In this document: piece by piece, positions 1 to 12,120 of the stretch
Layout of the letters: each line of letters begins with the position of its first letter
How positions within the stretch are numbered: position 1 is the first letter of the stretch
Assembly (NCBI GenBank): GCA_914767715.1
Contig: OU612066.1
Span: forward strand, 36,802,283 to 36,866,282
DNA: 64,000 bases
Direction of reading: 5' to 3'
Origin: Membranipora membranacea
Taxonomy: Eukaryota > Bryozoa > Gymnolaemata > Cheilostomatida > Membraniporidae
Notes under the pieces: model-generated
Seen by the model: the letters and a program-made list of their open reading frames with translations, nothing else
Told to the model about the DNA's origin: nothing
Databases searched by the model: none
Translations under genes and position numbers: made by a program

Positions 1-584
1 TAGAGTACTTATTCACGTAATGAATAACTGTAACCAGGGAGTTTGTAGCAAACATACAGGTAATATCACATTGCTTATAAGTTGTCCCCTTATTTATTGT
101 GGTTAGACAATTCCAAGTATGTACTGATATTAAATTATAAAGCAAGGAAACTTGCTGAGGGAAGCTTAATGAAAAAAGTTTGTTTGCTTTGTGTTTGTTA
201 TTGTGATAGCAATATGTACAAAATTGTATTGTATAAGATAAATAACTACACAGGCAGACAAGTGCCTTCTATCAGCTTTAATGTAAATATAGAAGAAAAC
301 TCTGCTATGTGAGAATTCCTTTATTTCACTGTAAAAACAGGGAGGATGGCGGTATCAAGTAGTACCTGAGAGCAGCCCCCACCCCCTGAAGTCGCTTGTT
401 TTGAGGTTTCAGCACAATATCTTACCATGGATAAAATGCAGGAAATGACGTATATTATATTTTATTTGTATCTTTAGGTTTTGACAACTATTAATAATTT
501 TATATTAAGAGCTGTGTAAATATACATGTCCTTGTGCAGAAGTTTAAAAAATATCATTTCTAGTTTACTATTGATTTCTATACC
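1..584. other. no gene seen
   Basis: AT-rich DNA with short open frames only, none with a recognisable domain, codon bias or convincing splice sites. Nothing assignable. Confidence 0.5.
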
Positions 585-969
585 TTAAAGGGCAACCAAG
601 GTTTCAAACAACTTCTCTTTGATGGCCATTGATTAATAGCAGATTGCACCTTCTACATAGGGAAAAAGACAAAATATAATTCGGATGATTATTCAGCCAG
701 AATTCTTGTGAAACATTTCTATCATCAGGTACTCAAACTCAGCTAAAACAGAATACCACATAGCAGCTTCCTGTTCCTGTTATTATTTAGCCTGTGCTCT
801 ATAATTCTTACAGCAAAGTCTTGGAACCTCCCCTAAACTGAAGTGTTACCCAGCTTTGAGTCAGCAACTACTTTGAGTTTTACATCGCGTAATGCACAAA
901 GCTGATGCTGCCCAGCATATTATTTGCTACCCATTAATGCATTGCTGCGAAACCTTGGTTGCCCTTTAA
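585..969. mobile_element. MITE with perfect 21-bp terminal inverted repeats
   Basis: The 21 bases at 585-605 are exactly repeated in inverse orientation at 949-969 (core AAAGGGCAACCAAGG). The element is about 385 bp, has no coding capacity and sits in otherwise plain AT-rich DNA. These are the marks of a non-autonomous DNA transposon. The superfamily is not determined, because no clear target duplication could be read beyond the terminal repeat. Confidence 0.75.
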
Positions 970-1781
970 AGGATTCCGGACACCTTGGCACTCTACAGGG
1001 GTAAAAAAATATGAAAAAAATGATGAAAAATAGCATTTTTTGGATGTGGCAGCAGTTTCTGAGTTGGCCATAAACTGAAAACCTGCTGAATGAATACATC
1101 ACATTTTAAAATTAATTGCAAGTTGCTCTCTCAGTTGATAGCCAGCTCAGTCATGATTCAAGGCTGAGGGCCTACTTGATAACCATGAATTTTTGAACCA
1201 TGAGTTTTCCACTATTATGATGCTGCTAATAAATATCAATGTTTGCAAAACAAAGATAAGGTTGTGGTTAGGTAACTATTCCAATTAATCCTACATCAAA
1301 GGACCCTATTCAATAGCAGGATCATCATTGTATACACTGTAGTTACAAACTGGTGTTATTGTTGGTTAGCTAGAATGAACATGCCCGCTGAATAACTTGA
1401 GGCAAAACCAGCTGAAGGAAACATTAGTGGGATGATCCAAAAGTTTTGATGTTTACATATGAGCTTTGGTATCGGCCACTGTCATGAGCACTGCAAATAT
1501 TTGTGTGTCTGGGATGTTATGCAATATTACCAGTGATACACAATAAATTGTTTTTTGAAAAGATAGTGTGAAAATTTTTATGACAGGCAGAGGCACTAAC
1601 GAATTAAGGAGCTGGATATATCCTTAATCTGTACATAATATATCTGCGCTTGCTTCTAACATTTGATTCGGTTGAGGGAAGGTTCACCAATATCCTGATT
1701 CAACACGGGAATATGATGAAAACAAAAAGTCAGGCATCAATTTATTATATATAAAAATATATACAAATGCCACACACTCAC
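970..1781. other. no gene seen
   Basis: AT-rich sequence between the MITE and the last exon of the minus-strand gene at 1,782. It may include the 3' UTR of that gene. I see no further exon, RNA gene or repeat. Confidence 0.4.
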
Positions 1782-3426
1782 CATTCCTGGCATCCCATGT
1801 ATTTTTGCTGTCTTTTTGTACACCGGGTCGGCCATCTTCTGCTTTCTGAGATTGTAGTCAACCTATCCGACAACAAATTAAGTCATAATTCAATGGACTC
1901 CTTACTATTCTGTTGCTAGAAACAATGCTGGCTACAACCACAGTCACATAGCGACAATTACTTGGTTTTGGAAAGTTACACAAACATAGGTTACATCAGT
2001 ATGTACGACTTCAGTTTGATACTATATTGCAAAGCAAATCTAAACAGCTTGAAACTTACAGATGCCGTATCATCAGGCAACAATGTGAGGGGTGGCCTCC
2101 ATATGTCTGTTTCGTCAACTGCATCTGGTCCCTGTAAAAGTATGTAGCATTGGTCAAAAGAGCATTGTAGAACCTTAAGAATTTCTTGCTGTTCTTGTCA
2201 TGCTGATTACCCTTGGGATTTATGAAAATATTCTGGGCAGAAAGTTGAAGATGAATCAAAACAACTTGAACTTAAAACTTCCAGTGTTAATCATCTTCTG
2301 GGTAGATTTGTATGAACTGGCAATAAATTGACCATAGTTGGTTTTTTTAAAGATAATCTGTTACGTACCAGATGCCTGTAAATATCATCCGGGCTGACAT
2401 GTTGCACTTGCAATGATTCTTTCAAACCTTTGCATGCAATCTGCAAGACAGAAGGCAAATGATGATGTATGCTCATAATATGAAACTGAGAGTATAGGCC
2501 AGGGTGACAAGGTTGATTTGCTGCCATGACCTAAAGGGTTTAGTATACATAATGATTGGTGTAATTAAAGGTTGTTAGGATTACCTTACCATCAATTAAG
2601 CTTTTTTTTTACTCACTTTAGCAACCATGGGTACTGCCCACTTTCGCTCTGCGGCATACTGGAGAATGTCAAACTTCCCCCAGCGAAGTTGCTTAGTAGA
2701 TTTCTTCCTTCTGCTGTTATACATTTTATGGCTTGAGATCAAATGAGTTGACTTTATTTTATCAATGAACCACAAATATAGGTTGTAACATAGCGTCATC
2801 TCTGCGCTTCATCGATTACATTCTTGACCTAGTATTTTTAAATGACATGCTCGATTAATTGACCTTTCATCCAAAAATGGGGTATCCCATAGAGTTATTA
2901 TAATATAATAACTCTATGGGCATTCCCCTGAATAATAGGTAAGAAAGGGTTCACCAGCTCTAAGAGTTGTTCTCTCTCTCTCATTTGTATGCAAATTTGT
3001 ATTGTATTTGTATGCATTTGTATACCATTTGAATGCAAATTGTATACTTGATCCAGGCTCCACACAAGATAATATCTGCTGATTTTACAAACAAACCTGA
3101 ATGCCTATTGTGAGGGACGAGAAACGCAAGCTCCCTCGTAACTTTCGTATTAACTACAATAGCATTATAACCCGTCCTGCACACTTTCTGTGTTTATCAT
3201 GTAAATTAATAAAACAAATGTAATGCTATAATTGTCGCTTTGGTTGTTTTAACACAAGGTAATATTTTGGTTCTATATTGTGTAATGGTGTAATTGTGTA
3301 ATGGGTTGTACTCTCAACTTCAAGGATCTTTGAATCCACCAAAGCAATCATTAACTTGATTATGTGTGCCTTGTAAAGTTCAGCCTGAAAATTTGCTTGC
3401 GTCTCGAACAGGTGGTTGCTCGTACT
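1782..3426 (-). CDS. unrecognised multi-exon gene (exon set)
   Basis: Exon-like blocks on the minus strand, each with AG acceptor and GT donor: 3,097-3,187 (starts KVCRTGYNAIVVNTK), 2,617 to about 2,713 (contains RWGKFDILQYAAERKW), 2,369-2,440 (IACKGLKESLQVQHV...), 2,060-2,131 (GPDAVDETDIWRPPL...), 1,782-1,862 (VDYNLRKQKMADPVYKK...). The last three are multiples of three in phase 0, so they join in frame. A block at about 3,306-3,426 (contains FETQANFQAELYKAH) is probably an earlier exon. I do not recognise the family. The junction between 3,097 and 2,713 does not match in phase in my reading, so an exon is missing or a boundary is wrong. The start and the stop are not fixed. Confidence 0.5.
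2886..2920. repeat. perfect 16-bp palindrome, probable transposon termini
   Basis: CCCATAGAGTTATTAT at 2,886-2,901, a 3-base spacer, then its exact complement at 2,905-2,920. The right half, extended to ATAATAACTCTATGGGCA, recurs exactly at about 6,889. This suggests the ends of one transposon family, here nearly back to back as a collapsed or solo element. Confidence 0.6.
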
Positions 3427-3479
3427 CTGAAAGTAAAACAACAATGATGTATAATATAATAAGGATATGACTGCAGTTA

Positions 3480-3788
3480 GGAATCAGAAGTGGTCTGATA
3501 GTTAAGGGCCGGACTTGTGATCTGTGAGGTACAGGCTCAATTTCCTGCACCGGCAGTCATTTTTGATTTGGTTCTTGTGCTCCATTCATCTTAACCAGGT
3601 CCTTGCGGAACGAGACTAAATATACCAGAGGCCCACTGTGTAATTGCACATCCCACATGCAGTAAAAAGATCCCCCTCTGCCTATTCAATAAGGGGTATA
3701 GGGGCAAGGATATAGGGAGCAGCTTGAGTACCATGGGTCCCAGTACCTGTACTCTAGAGGGGATAACCCTCTCCGCAATGAACACTTA
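3480..3788 (+). mobile_element. tRNA-derived SINE, copy 1
   Basis: The head has a pol III A box (TGGTCTGATAGTTAAGG) and a degenerate B box (GGCTCAATTTCC) about 35 bases later, followed by a shared body. The same organisation and body words (CCAGGTC, ACTGTGT, GCAGTA, CCCCTCTGCC) recur at 31,627. Two diverged copies sharing head and body define a SINE family. Copy 1 has lost the canonical GGTTCRA of the B box and is presumably silent. Confidence 0.7.
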
Positions 3789-4870
3789 GAATTAGACTGC
3801 AGTTATGAAATGTTGGATTAAATCAAAAAGTAGTGTGACTTATAATAAGAATAACCCATGTTCCTCCGGCTAAATACTCACCTGGACAATTCGATATGTG
3901 TGGTGATGATTTCACCCTCAGTAAGACTCAAGATTCAATTGGTACTCTGCGGTAAATACAAATGGCGGTCTCGCCAATAACAATGTAGCTTCAAAAAATT
4001 ATAAATGATGATCAGTCAACATAACCAAGGACTTAACTTCGTCTTGAACTGAATTTTTCTTTTAAATTGTTTCATCAAAGGAATTTCAAACTCGAATATT
4101 GCCAAGCAATATTAATAAGAATTTTCGCAACTCTGATAAACTTACCTCCTCAATTTCTCGGATGGAATTATCCTCGCTCCTCTCGGCCGTAATGCAATAT
4201 GTATAATTCTGAGTAATTCCATAACCTCATCAAGTTCTCGATATAGAATATACATTGATTATTCAATAATTATTCCAAAAAAATCCATCAAAGAAAATCG
4301 CACGAAACACAATCTTAACCAAAGCTGTTTGGTGTCTGTTTGGTTTGGTGTCTCTGCAATTGTTTATATAGTCCCAGCAGATATCAATCTTATTCGATTT
4401 TAGGAGTCGATTAAAATTCAACATTATTGCGTCATCTGTTTTGTGTCTGCAAACAATTGGTTTGTCATATTTTAAGGTGTTCTCAAACATTTCTGTTCCG
4501 GCAAAAATATTTTTCCTTCCAAAGTGCATCATTTTCGCTATCTTTTTAAAGCAGTTCTCAAACATTACAAATTTTAATTTGCTTGTGGGTCTTCAAAGGA
4601 AGCAGCATTGACTAATCTATCCAAGACAATGGTCCTTCAACAATTTACTTTTGGGTTTCCATCATTGATCGCCAATCTTTCTATTGTTTCTTCTCAGCAT
4701 TGCTCGATAATGGGCATAAGACACCATAAAAGGAAATAAAAATTTGAAGCCCAAATCCAAAACTCAAAGATCTAAAATAATCTCATCAAACAAATTATAA
4801 AAGTTAAGTATTATCAGCTAAAATAAGTAAACCATCATAAACTTAAAGTTCCAGACTAATGTTTTAAATG
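3789..4870. other. no confident gene; possible 5' end of the gene at 1,782-3,426
   Basis: A GT donor in good context lies at about 3,891 (minus), ending a stretch that could be a 5' exon of the unrecognised gene, but no ATG opens it. A minus-strand open frame of 100 codons at 4,263-4,565 has no recognisable features. The rest is AT-rich. Confidence 0.3.
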
Positions 4871-5972
4871 GATGGGGATGATATCTTAATGGGTTACAGT
4901 TCATTTTCTATGCACTGAGATCAAAATTTGAGGAAAAAAATATTTTCCGCATTTTCCAAAAAAAAAATTTTTAGTATCGTCATGAAATTCAAGGTGAAAA
5001 GCGATTTTCCGCATTTTCGAAAACGCGGAAAGCGATTTTCCGCGTTTTCCCAAAAAGAGAAGCCTGAAATTCAGGCCGTTAAAAGATGGGGATGATATCT
5101 TAATGGGTTACAGTTCATTTTCTATGCAATGAGATCAATTTTTGAGGAAAAAAATATTTTCCGCATTTTCCAAAAAAAAAAATTTTTCAATTGATTTCTA
5201 CCAAAAACACTCATATGACACAGTAGTGATGCCTCAATGTCTTTCCGGTAATTTTTTTAGCATCATCATGAAATTCAAGGTGAAAAACGATTTTCCGCAT
5301 TTTCGAAAACGCGGAAAACGATTTTCCGCGTTTTCCAAAAAAGAAAAACCTGAAATTCAGGCCGTTAAAAGATGGGGATGATATCTTAATGGGTGACAGT
5401 TCATTTTCTATGCACTGAGATCAATTTTTGAGGAAAAAAATATTTTCCGCATTTTCCAAAAAAAAAAATTTTTTCAATTGATTTCTACCAAAAACACTCA
5501 TATGACACAGTAGTGATGCCTCAATGTCTTTCCGGTAGTTTTTTTTAGCATCATCATGAAATTCAAGGTGAAAAAAGATTTTCCGCATTTTCGAAAACGC
5601 GGAAAACGATTTTCCGCGTTTTCCAGAAAAGAGAAACCTGAAATTCAGGCCGTTAAAAGATGGGGATGATATCTTAATGGGTTAAAGTTCATTTTCTATG
5701 CACTGAGATCAATTTTTGAGGTAAAAAATATTTTCCGCATTTTCCAAAAAAAAAATTTTTTCAATTGATTTCTACCAAAAACACTCATATGACACAGTAG
5801 TGATGCCTCAATGTCTTTCCGGTAGTTTTTTTTAGCATCATCATGAAATTCAAGGTGAAAAACGATTTTCCGCATTTTCGAAAACGCGGAAAACGATTTT
5901 CCGCATTTTCGAAAACGCGGAAAATCGTTTTCCGCAATGAAACTGATTTTCCGCCTTTCCGCGTTTTCCAGA
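4871..5972. repeat. tandem array of four units, 214-288 bp, rich in TTTTCCGC
   Basis: Units begin with GATGGGGATGATATCTTAAT at 4,871, 5,085, 5,371 and 5,659. The first unit lacks about 70 bp found in the middle of the others. Every unit carries several TTTTCCGC / GCGGAAAA words that can fold on each other, and the last unit has a longer palindrome near 5,893-5,930. Open frames across it are by-products of the repeat. It abuts an inverted-repeat element at 5,978 and may be part of it. Confidence 0.85.
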
Positions 5973-5977
5973 ACCCG

Positions 5978-6883
5978 CTAGAGTGGACAATGCAGTGCTA
6001 AAACGTCCTACTTAATTATTGCGAAATCCATGACACAACGCAATCTGGTTGTGCATGGCTAGTGCCTGTATCATATAACTTATCATTGAGAATATGCGTA
6101 TTGGGCATGGAAATTTAGACTTTTAGAGCGCTTAGAGCCATTTTTTCAAAAAAAATTTCATGGGATACCATGTAGATCACTTGCAGGTATTTTCACTTTC
6201 AATTCCATGACGAAACGAAAACTGGTTGTGCGTTGACTTTATCATTAGAAATATTAGAATTGGACATACAAATTAAGTTTATGGAGCACTTATAGCCATT
6301 TTATCAGAGAATTTCACATGTAACACCATTTACATCACCTGCAGGTATTTTCTCTTCCGGTCAGTTTAACATTTTCTTATTCTCCCTTTAAAATAAGCCA
6401 AATATCAACCGCAAATACATGAGCTTAAATCGCAATGACAGGGCCAGCTGGTTTCTGCCACTTGCCAGGTATTTCGCTGTGTCCTGTCTCTCTAACTAAT
6501 ATGTTACACACTCAGTCTGTTTATTTTATCTGCTCAGTTCCAGCTATTGACAGTGATTTGTGATAACATGGGATAAAGGTAGCCTGTGGATAAGCGATTG
6601 GAGGTGAAAAGTTTGTTGCTTGTCTTTATCGTTTTTGGAGCATGGCTGCAAGTGAAAATACCTACAAGTGATCCACATAGTGTCGCATAAAAACTTTTCC
6701 GAAAAAATAGCTAGAAGCCCTCTAAAAATCTAAATTTCCATGCCCAATACATATATTCTCAATGATAAGTTATATGATACAGGCACTAGCCATGCACAAC
6801 CAAATTGCGTTGTGTCATGGATTTCGCAATAATTAAGTAGGACAAAACCTGTTGCTATTTTTGTACACATTGTCCACTCTAGA
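5978..6883. mobile_element. inverted-repeat element, ~220-240 bp arms
   Basis: The arm at 5,978-6,200 (starting CTAGAGTGGACAATG) is repeated in inverse orientation at about 6,640-6,883, with roughly 90 percent identity over most of it and one diverged patch near the outer end. Inside the left half, a second, more diverged copy of the subterminal block follows directly at about 6,205-6,350, so the element has tandem subterminal repeats. There is no transposase frame. The outer right flank carries the ATAATAACTCTATGGGCA word seen at 2,905. Confidence 0.75.
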
Positions 6884-6899
6884 GTATATAATAACTCTA

Positions 6900-9800
6900 T
6901 GGGCACATATGTCACAGTTATGCCGTTGTGCGTGTGGCGTCAGCTTCAACTTTACAGACTAAAACCAGGATGAATATTCAGGTTGGAACGATTCTGACTG
7001 CTGAACTCCTTCTGGTATATGACATTTATTGCTCATTCTCCACACGTGTAATATATGAATGTAGTAAAACCGTGGTAATAATAAATAAGTGTAAAAAACT
7101 CTGAAACGGGGGAGACAACCACCATTTTGCAAAAATTAAATTTGCTTAATGTTTTTCTGGTGAACATTATCAGGATACAAAAATTTATTTTTTACACCTG
7201 GATATATATCATATCAATGCATATGATTGATGCATTGAAAGTTGATATTTATTGTCAAAGAGAGAAACAAGCCCGAAGTAGTCCCCGAAAATTTGGTTTA
7301 CCTAAAATCATGACCCCCCCCCCAAATTATCATTCTTTACTACCTTGATATTCTTACTCGATTTGATATGTGGTGTTGCTTTGTTCCTTCCGATATCACA
7401 ATCCGCCAGGAAAAAAGATGATTTGCCCGTTGACTACTACCCCTGGCTTAGGTGGAGTGCCTGTTGTATGAACTGACTGGATGCAAGCATCATCTCACAC
7501 AGTTTTGTATCATTTTCACACAAAGTGTTTACAGATTAAAGGATTCCACTTTTTGCTGTCATATATCTAGTCTGAGCTCTAAACCACTATATTTTGTAAA
7601 CAGGATTGTTGCTGTAAAGCAAAGGGTCAAAATCAGAGAAAAGAAAAATTCGAGCGATAATTCGAATCAGTAAAAAAATGACCAAGAAAAGTTGGGGCAC
7701 CCTTCCCATGTGGCTTTAGTTTCCAAGTCACAATGCCTCATGTCATTTATCTAAGGTCATCAACTAGCTATCCTAAGATAATGTCACAAAATTATTACAA
7801 CTGTGTGACCAGTTCGAGAATTCTGGTAGTCAGAGTTGAACACTTAACATATGACATACACCTTGTCTTCCAGAGCAGAGAAATAGCATTTTTAGAATTT
7901 ATCTGATTTTTATTGTCTAGTATAAACATTCACTAAACAACATCAAAATTAACTGTCTTGAGTATAATAATTTGTACCTTGACGCTCTCACTATTTATAT
8001 GATGTGATACAAAAACAATGCTGATGAAATGATGATGAAATGCTTTTAGAACATTCTAAAAGAATATCATTGGTAAAAATGACAACAACAAAAGGAAACC
8101 CCAGCTATTGGGCTTTTTGGCCATTTGGTTAACACGAGTCATCTTTGTCACTGCACAGAATTTGTGACAGATAACAACAGCAACATATTGCCCTCTATTA
8201 AAGAACCTGATTGTTGCAATTGAACAAGGAGAGACAGATGGTTTTTGTACTTTCAGAAAAAAGAAATAAACCAGAAGACTGGTAGATAATGAGAGCAACG
8301 GTGATGGGTGCACATCCACAGAGTTCTTTTTTCTCCCAACTACTCATCAAATTAAAGTGAACGTGTGTCTAAGCCAATATTTCCTACCACTGAGCCTATG
8401 GAGTTCAGAAAATCAATACTAATGACACACATATAGGTTCCAGTAGAAGAGCTTAAAAATCAAAGATCAAGTTGTTTCCTTTATACATCTAACTAATATC
8501 ATTTAGTATAACTTGTAATATCTTTTGTCCTGATTATCCAGCTTCAGAATACACTTCATGTACAATTTAAACCGATTCAATCTAACAGTTATGTTGGGCA
8601 GAAACAGAAAAATAATTCCTCAAAGAGGGTTATGTATATGAGAGAGTCATCGTTGTAAAGATTCTTATTGTAAACTTTCAGTCCAATATGTTTCATGTTA
8701 GAAATATTTATACATGACAAAAATACCACCTCATTATTTATCTATATGAATAAGCAGTTTATTTTGACTTAGTTTAAAATATCAATGTCAAATGTAAAAC
8801 AAGGTTTAATTTCAGTGATTAGTGGACCACAGAACTCAAGATTAGCATTGCAATAACATTACATTGGTTGGTTTTTGGTGCCAAGGTTGATTATCCCGTC
8901 TTGGTTGTTGGGGGTCCTACCTGCCGGTGATTGGATAGGACTAGTGGGGCCTGATCTCTTAGCTCTTAATGTGTCATGTGCATTTTAACATGTGATTTTA
9001 GCTGTCATCAATTTGAGCAGACTTCAGTAGGCACACTGTGACAAATGAGTGGAAGCCTTCTCACAATTATAGAAGCAACTGCTGTGTTTTACTACCTACA
9101 TCTCTGGTTTTATTTAAACTTTCTGAATTTCGAAGGTGTTTTTATACATCATAAAGATTGATATCAGTTAGATGCATCAGGCCAACAAAAGCTGTTTCGT
9201 GTTGCTCGGAGAGGCCTGCCGACTAAGCTGCCTTATAATGTCAATTATAGATGATAAAAGTTATCTCAAACCAAGCAGGGTTTGATGATTTCATTGTTGA
9301 CGGTGTGCTGTCAGTTATATAATAAATTATATCTCTGTTTAAATGAAGCGGGGCTGTTTGTTTCTGGTGGTTCGCCACATTTGTCTCATTGCCTAGATTT
9401 TAAGTTTTATTTCATCTCAAGTGTATCAGACAGGTCCATACTGTACAATATTAGTGTCACACTATATCACACAGGTGCCTGAACACACATCATAAATGTT
9501 ATCTTGGCAATCAGTTTGCAAATCATTATTTTAAATAGCAAAAGATATGTACTTTTTGGTTACCCACTGTAGCAAAATGGAAGGTATGCGCAAACCCTCG
9601 GGTGACTGTAAATACATGCAAGTCATTTTGTGCAAGAAGAATCAAGAATCTTAGCAATATTTGAGTGACCAGTACTCTATTATTATCTATCTATATGCTC
9701 TAACTAAAAAGTCTTTCACATGACCCTTTCAAAAGCTTTAACAACACTCGATTGAGCTATGTTTTGTACTGCAAAATAAATCAATAATACAAAATAGCTT

Positions 9801-10906
9801 TGCGATTCAAAAAATGTTTCATTTTATTGCGATGATTTATCTCGATTCGAGTGTGCTGAACTAAATCTCGTAAACACTATTTCGCAGGAATCCACCACAC
9901 ATTATATGTAGATTTCCTGGACAGAGGGTGTCGCACTGAGTGTCGTGTATTCAACTTACATGTATTGATGTCTGGGTCCTAGCTCTCTAGTTATGCATGT
10001 AAGTTAGTAAGTGTTTCTCTCTAGCTTCTTCTCTCTTAGTCCACGTTTATTTTAATACCCTCTCACTCTCGCGCATCGGGATTTAGTCCGAGTCTGCGTC
10101 CTATTTTTTCTTACCTTAATGATTAACAAGATAGCTGGGGGTTCCTCTATAGGAGGGGGGCTACTAATACGCCATTTCCTGGTTAACCCCCAATAAATAA
10201 GAAATAAAAATTAAAGTAAGTACAGTAATTTGCTGGAGAACAGCATGGGCAGGGCAAGAACTTTATAGGAAGAAATTCGACCTCGATACTTTAGAAAAGG
10301 CGGAAAATTAAGCACCAGCCACACATGCGCATGAGTCACCTTTCACACACTGAGAAATATAGTAACATAAGGTAGTATTTTAGGGCAGGAGGGTGGGAAT
10401 TGTGAAAAGATGACTTGTCTCTCCAGTTGAATGAATGGGATGAGAAAAACCCGCGAACTGACGAGATAACTAAATTTGCATAACCCGCTATAAGGTGCGC
10501 CGTGGTACAGGATGATGCTTAAGGTAAGATAAGATAACTACAAAATATGAGGCTCAGAGGCAAGGTTTAGAGCTAGTAAATTTTACCAGTTATAACACAG
10601 TACTGTGTTATTAAATAACTGAGCCTTGTCACATTGCTCAAGAAAAAAATGAGTTCTTTAGGTGTAAAAAAACTTTGTATTTTTTTTTATTTTTCTTTCT
10701 CCCTTTCAAATGCTTCCCTTCCAATTTCCTAACTCCCTCCTAATCCTGATTGTACCGCCTACTGGAGAAATTCTCTCTTATGTCCCGATTTCTGAATCTG
10801 GGCTCTTCTCTCTCCGCTTGTGCTTCTCGCCTATTTCTGTCTCTGTCTCGCCCACTTCACTGTCGCTCCTCTCTTTCTCGGTCCTCTTCCTCTCTCTCTA
10901 ACTCAT
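6900..10906. other. long stretch without a supported gene
   Basis: About 4 kb of AT-rich DNA. Open frames are short and show no domain, signal peptide or exon pattern I trust. A perfect 20-bp palindrome (ATAACACAGT and its complement) lies at 10,592-10,611. The part from about 9,950 may include the 3' end or LTR of the minus-strand retrotransposon that begins at 10,907, but I found no matching second LTR. Confidence 0.4.
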
Positions 10907-10913
10907 CTAGCTT

Positions 10914-11466
10914 TTGTTGGCTCCCCTCTCTACTAGCCTTCTTTCTCTATTCCGGATAAACTGCATTATGGTGTCCGACATTTGCCTTGCCAAAGATTGG
11001 CCTGGGTGGGCTTCGTCCCTTAGCCGTTCTGTTCTAAAGTATAGAACCAGGCTATCGCTCTGCCTTCCAAATACTCCTGCCGTAAGGCAGGGAGTCCCCT
11101 TGTCTTTCTGTGAGTAGAGATTACAGATCATATGGTTCAATCTGTTCCCTATCCCCCAGTGATTTGAGAGGATAAAATGGGCACAGTATAACATCGGTCC
11201 TGTCTGCTAATTCTCTCAATGTCCTTTCATAAGCTAAGATCATGGGGCCGCTGCGTGGGTCTCCCCCCCCTTTGCACAATGTCCGGTATCCCTGATACCA
11301 ACAGCTTAATCCCTGGTCGGTCTAGCTGTTGTCTCATGTGAAAGAGTGTTGACCCTGGGTAGCTGAGAGCTTCGATATCAGGGATGTCCATGAATCTGAC
11401 GATGCTATTACCGATGACAACGTAGGTGTTGTTAGTTGCCATCTCTTCTTCCTTCCTAAATCTCAC
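10914..11466 (-). pseudogene. SGNH-hydrolase-like ORF downstream of pol, frameshifted
   Basis: In the position where some LTR elements carry env, the minus strand encodes a short GDSL/SGNH-type fold. It opens with a block I-like VVIGNSIVRF, then ALSYPGSTLFHM, then a block III-like LLVSGIPDI (usual form GTND). After a frameshift near 11,240 it continues as a segment ending CPFYPLKS, and a later frame carries a possible block V (EAHPGQSLARQ). The nucleophile Ser of block I is present, but the usual Asp before it is Asn. The assignment rests on motif order only. It could be a domain captured by the element or a neighbouring gene remnant. Confidence 0.45.
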
Positions 11467-11632
11467 TAGTTCTTCCTAAATCTCACAAGTCCTATCTAAT
11501 CTCTCAATTCCTTACAAATCTCTCTATTCCTTCCTAATTCAACTATCCTTTCCTTTCTACTAATTCACCTCACTCCACCTCTGTTCCTTCGACTCAAATC
11601 TACAACACAATGAATTTTAATTAACGTTAATC

Positions 11633-11990
11633 CTAATAACACACAAACAACGGGTCTTGTTTTTTCTTTGTGTTTCTACCGGGCCTCTTAGGTTGTACTA
11701 GTGGCTCCTCACTACCCGAATAATCCTCTTTATTTCTCCTGTCTTCTGCTATTGCTGTTGTTGGGCATTCCGCGGGTAGTGGGCGTAAATGTTTTCTAGT
11801 CCGCCGCACCAGTCTCTTCTCAGTTTCAACCCAGTAACTGTTAGGTTCTTCCGCCTGGTATTTAATCACTCCCTTCTTTCCTTTATCTTTATCCACACTA
11901 ATTTGCCTTCCTTCAGCTCCTCAACTTCCTTAGCTCTTCTTCCCCTGTCAAAGTTCACCTTTTGTCTTCTTTTGAGTCTCTCTCCTTAAA
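11633..11990 (-). pseudogene. integrase C-terminal tail of the retrotransposon
   Basis: The SYWVETEKRLVRRTRKHLRP segment is typical of the very end of gypsy-type polyproteins, after the integrase. The upstream part (VNFDRGRRAKEVEELKEGKL) lies in another frame, so a frameshift near 11,880 separates the two. The lysine- and arginine-rich end is probably the natural C-terminus of pol. Confidence 0.6.
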
Positions 11991-12120
11991 CAAACCCTTG
12001 TCTGTTTGTTGTTCATGTTTTATTGGCAACTGGTTTCTCATTCTACGTCCGTAGAGTAACTCATCGAGTCGGGACCCGCTTTCCAGTGGCGTTGTTCGAT
12101 AGCCCAAGAGTGCATTGTCC

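Noticed and set aside
5142-5381. 79-codon frame across the satellite
   Set aside because: Its sequence is the repeat unit itself, and other units do not keep the frame.
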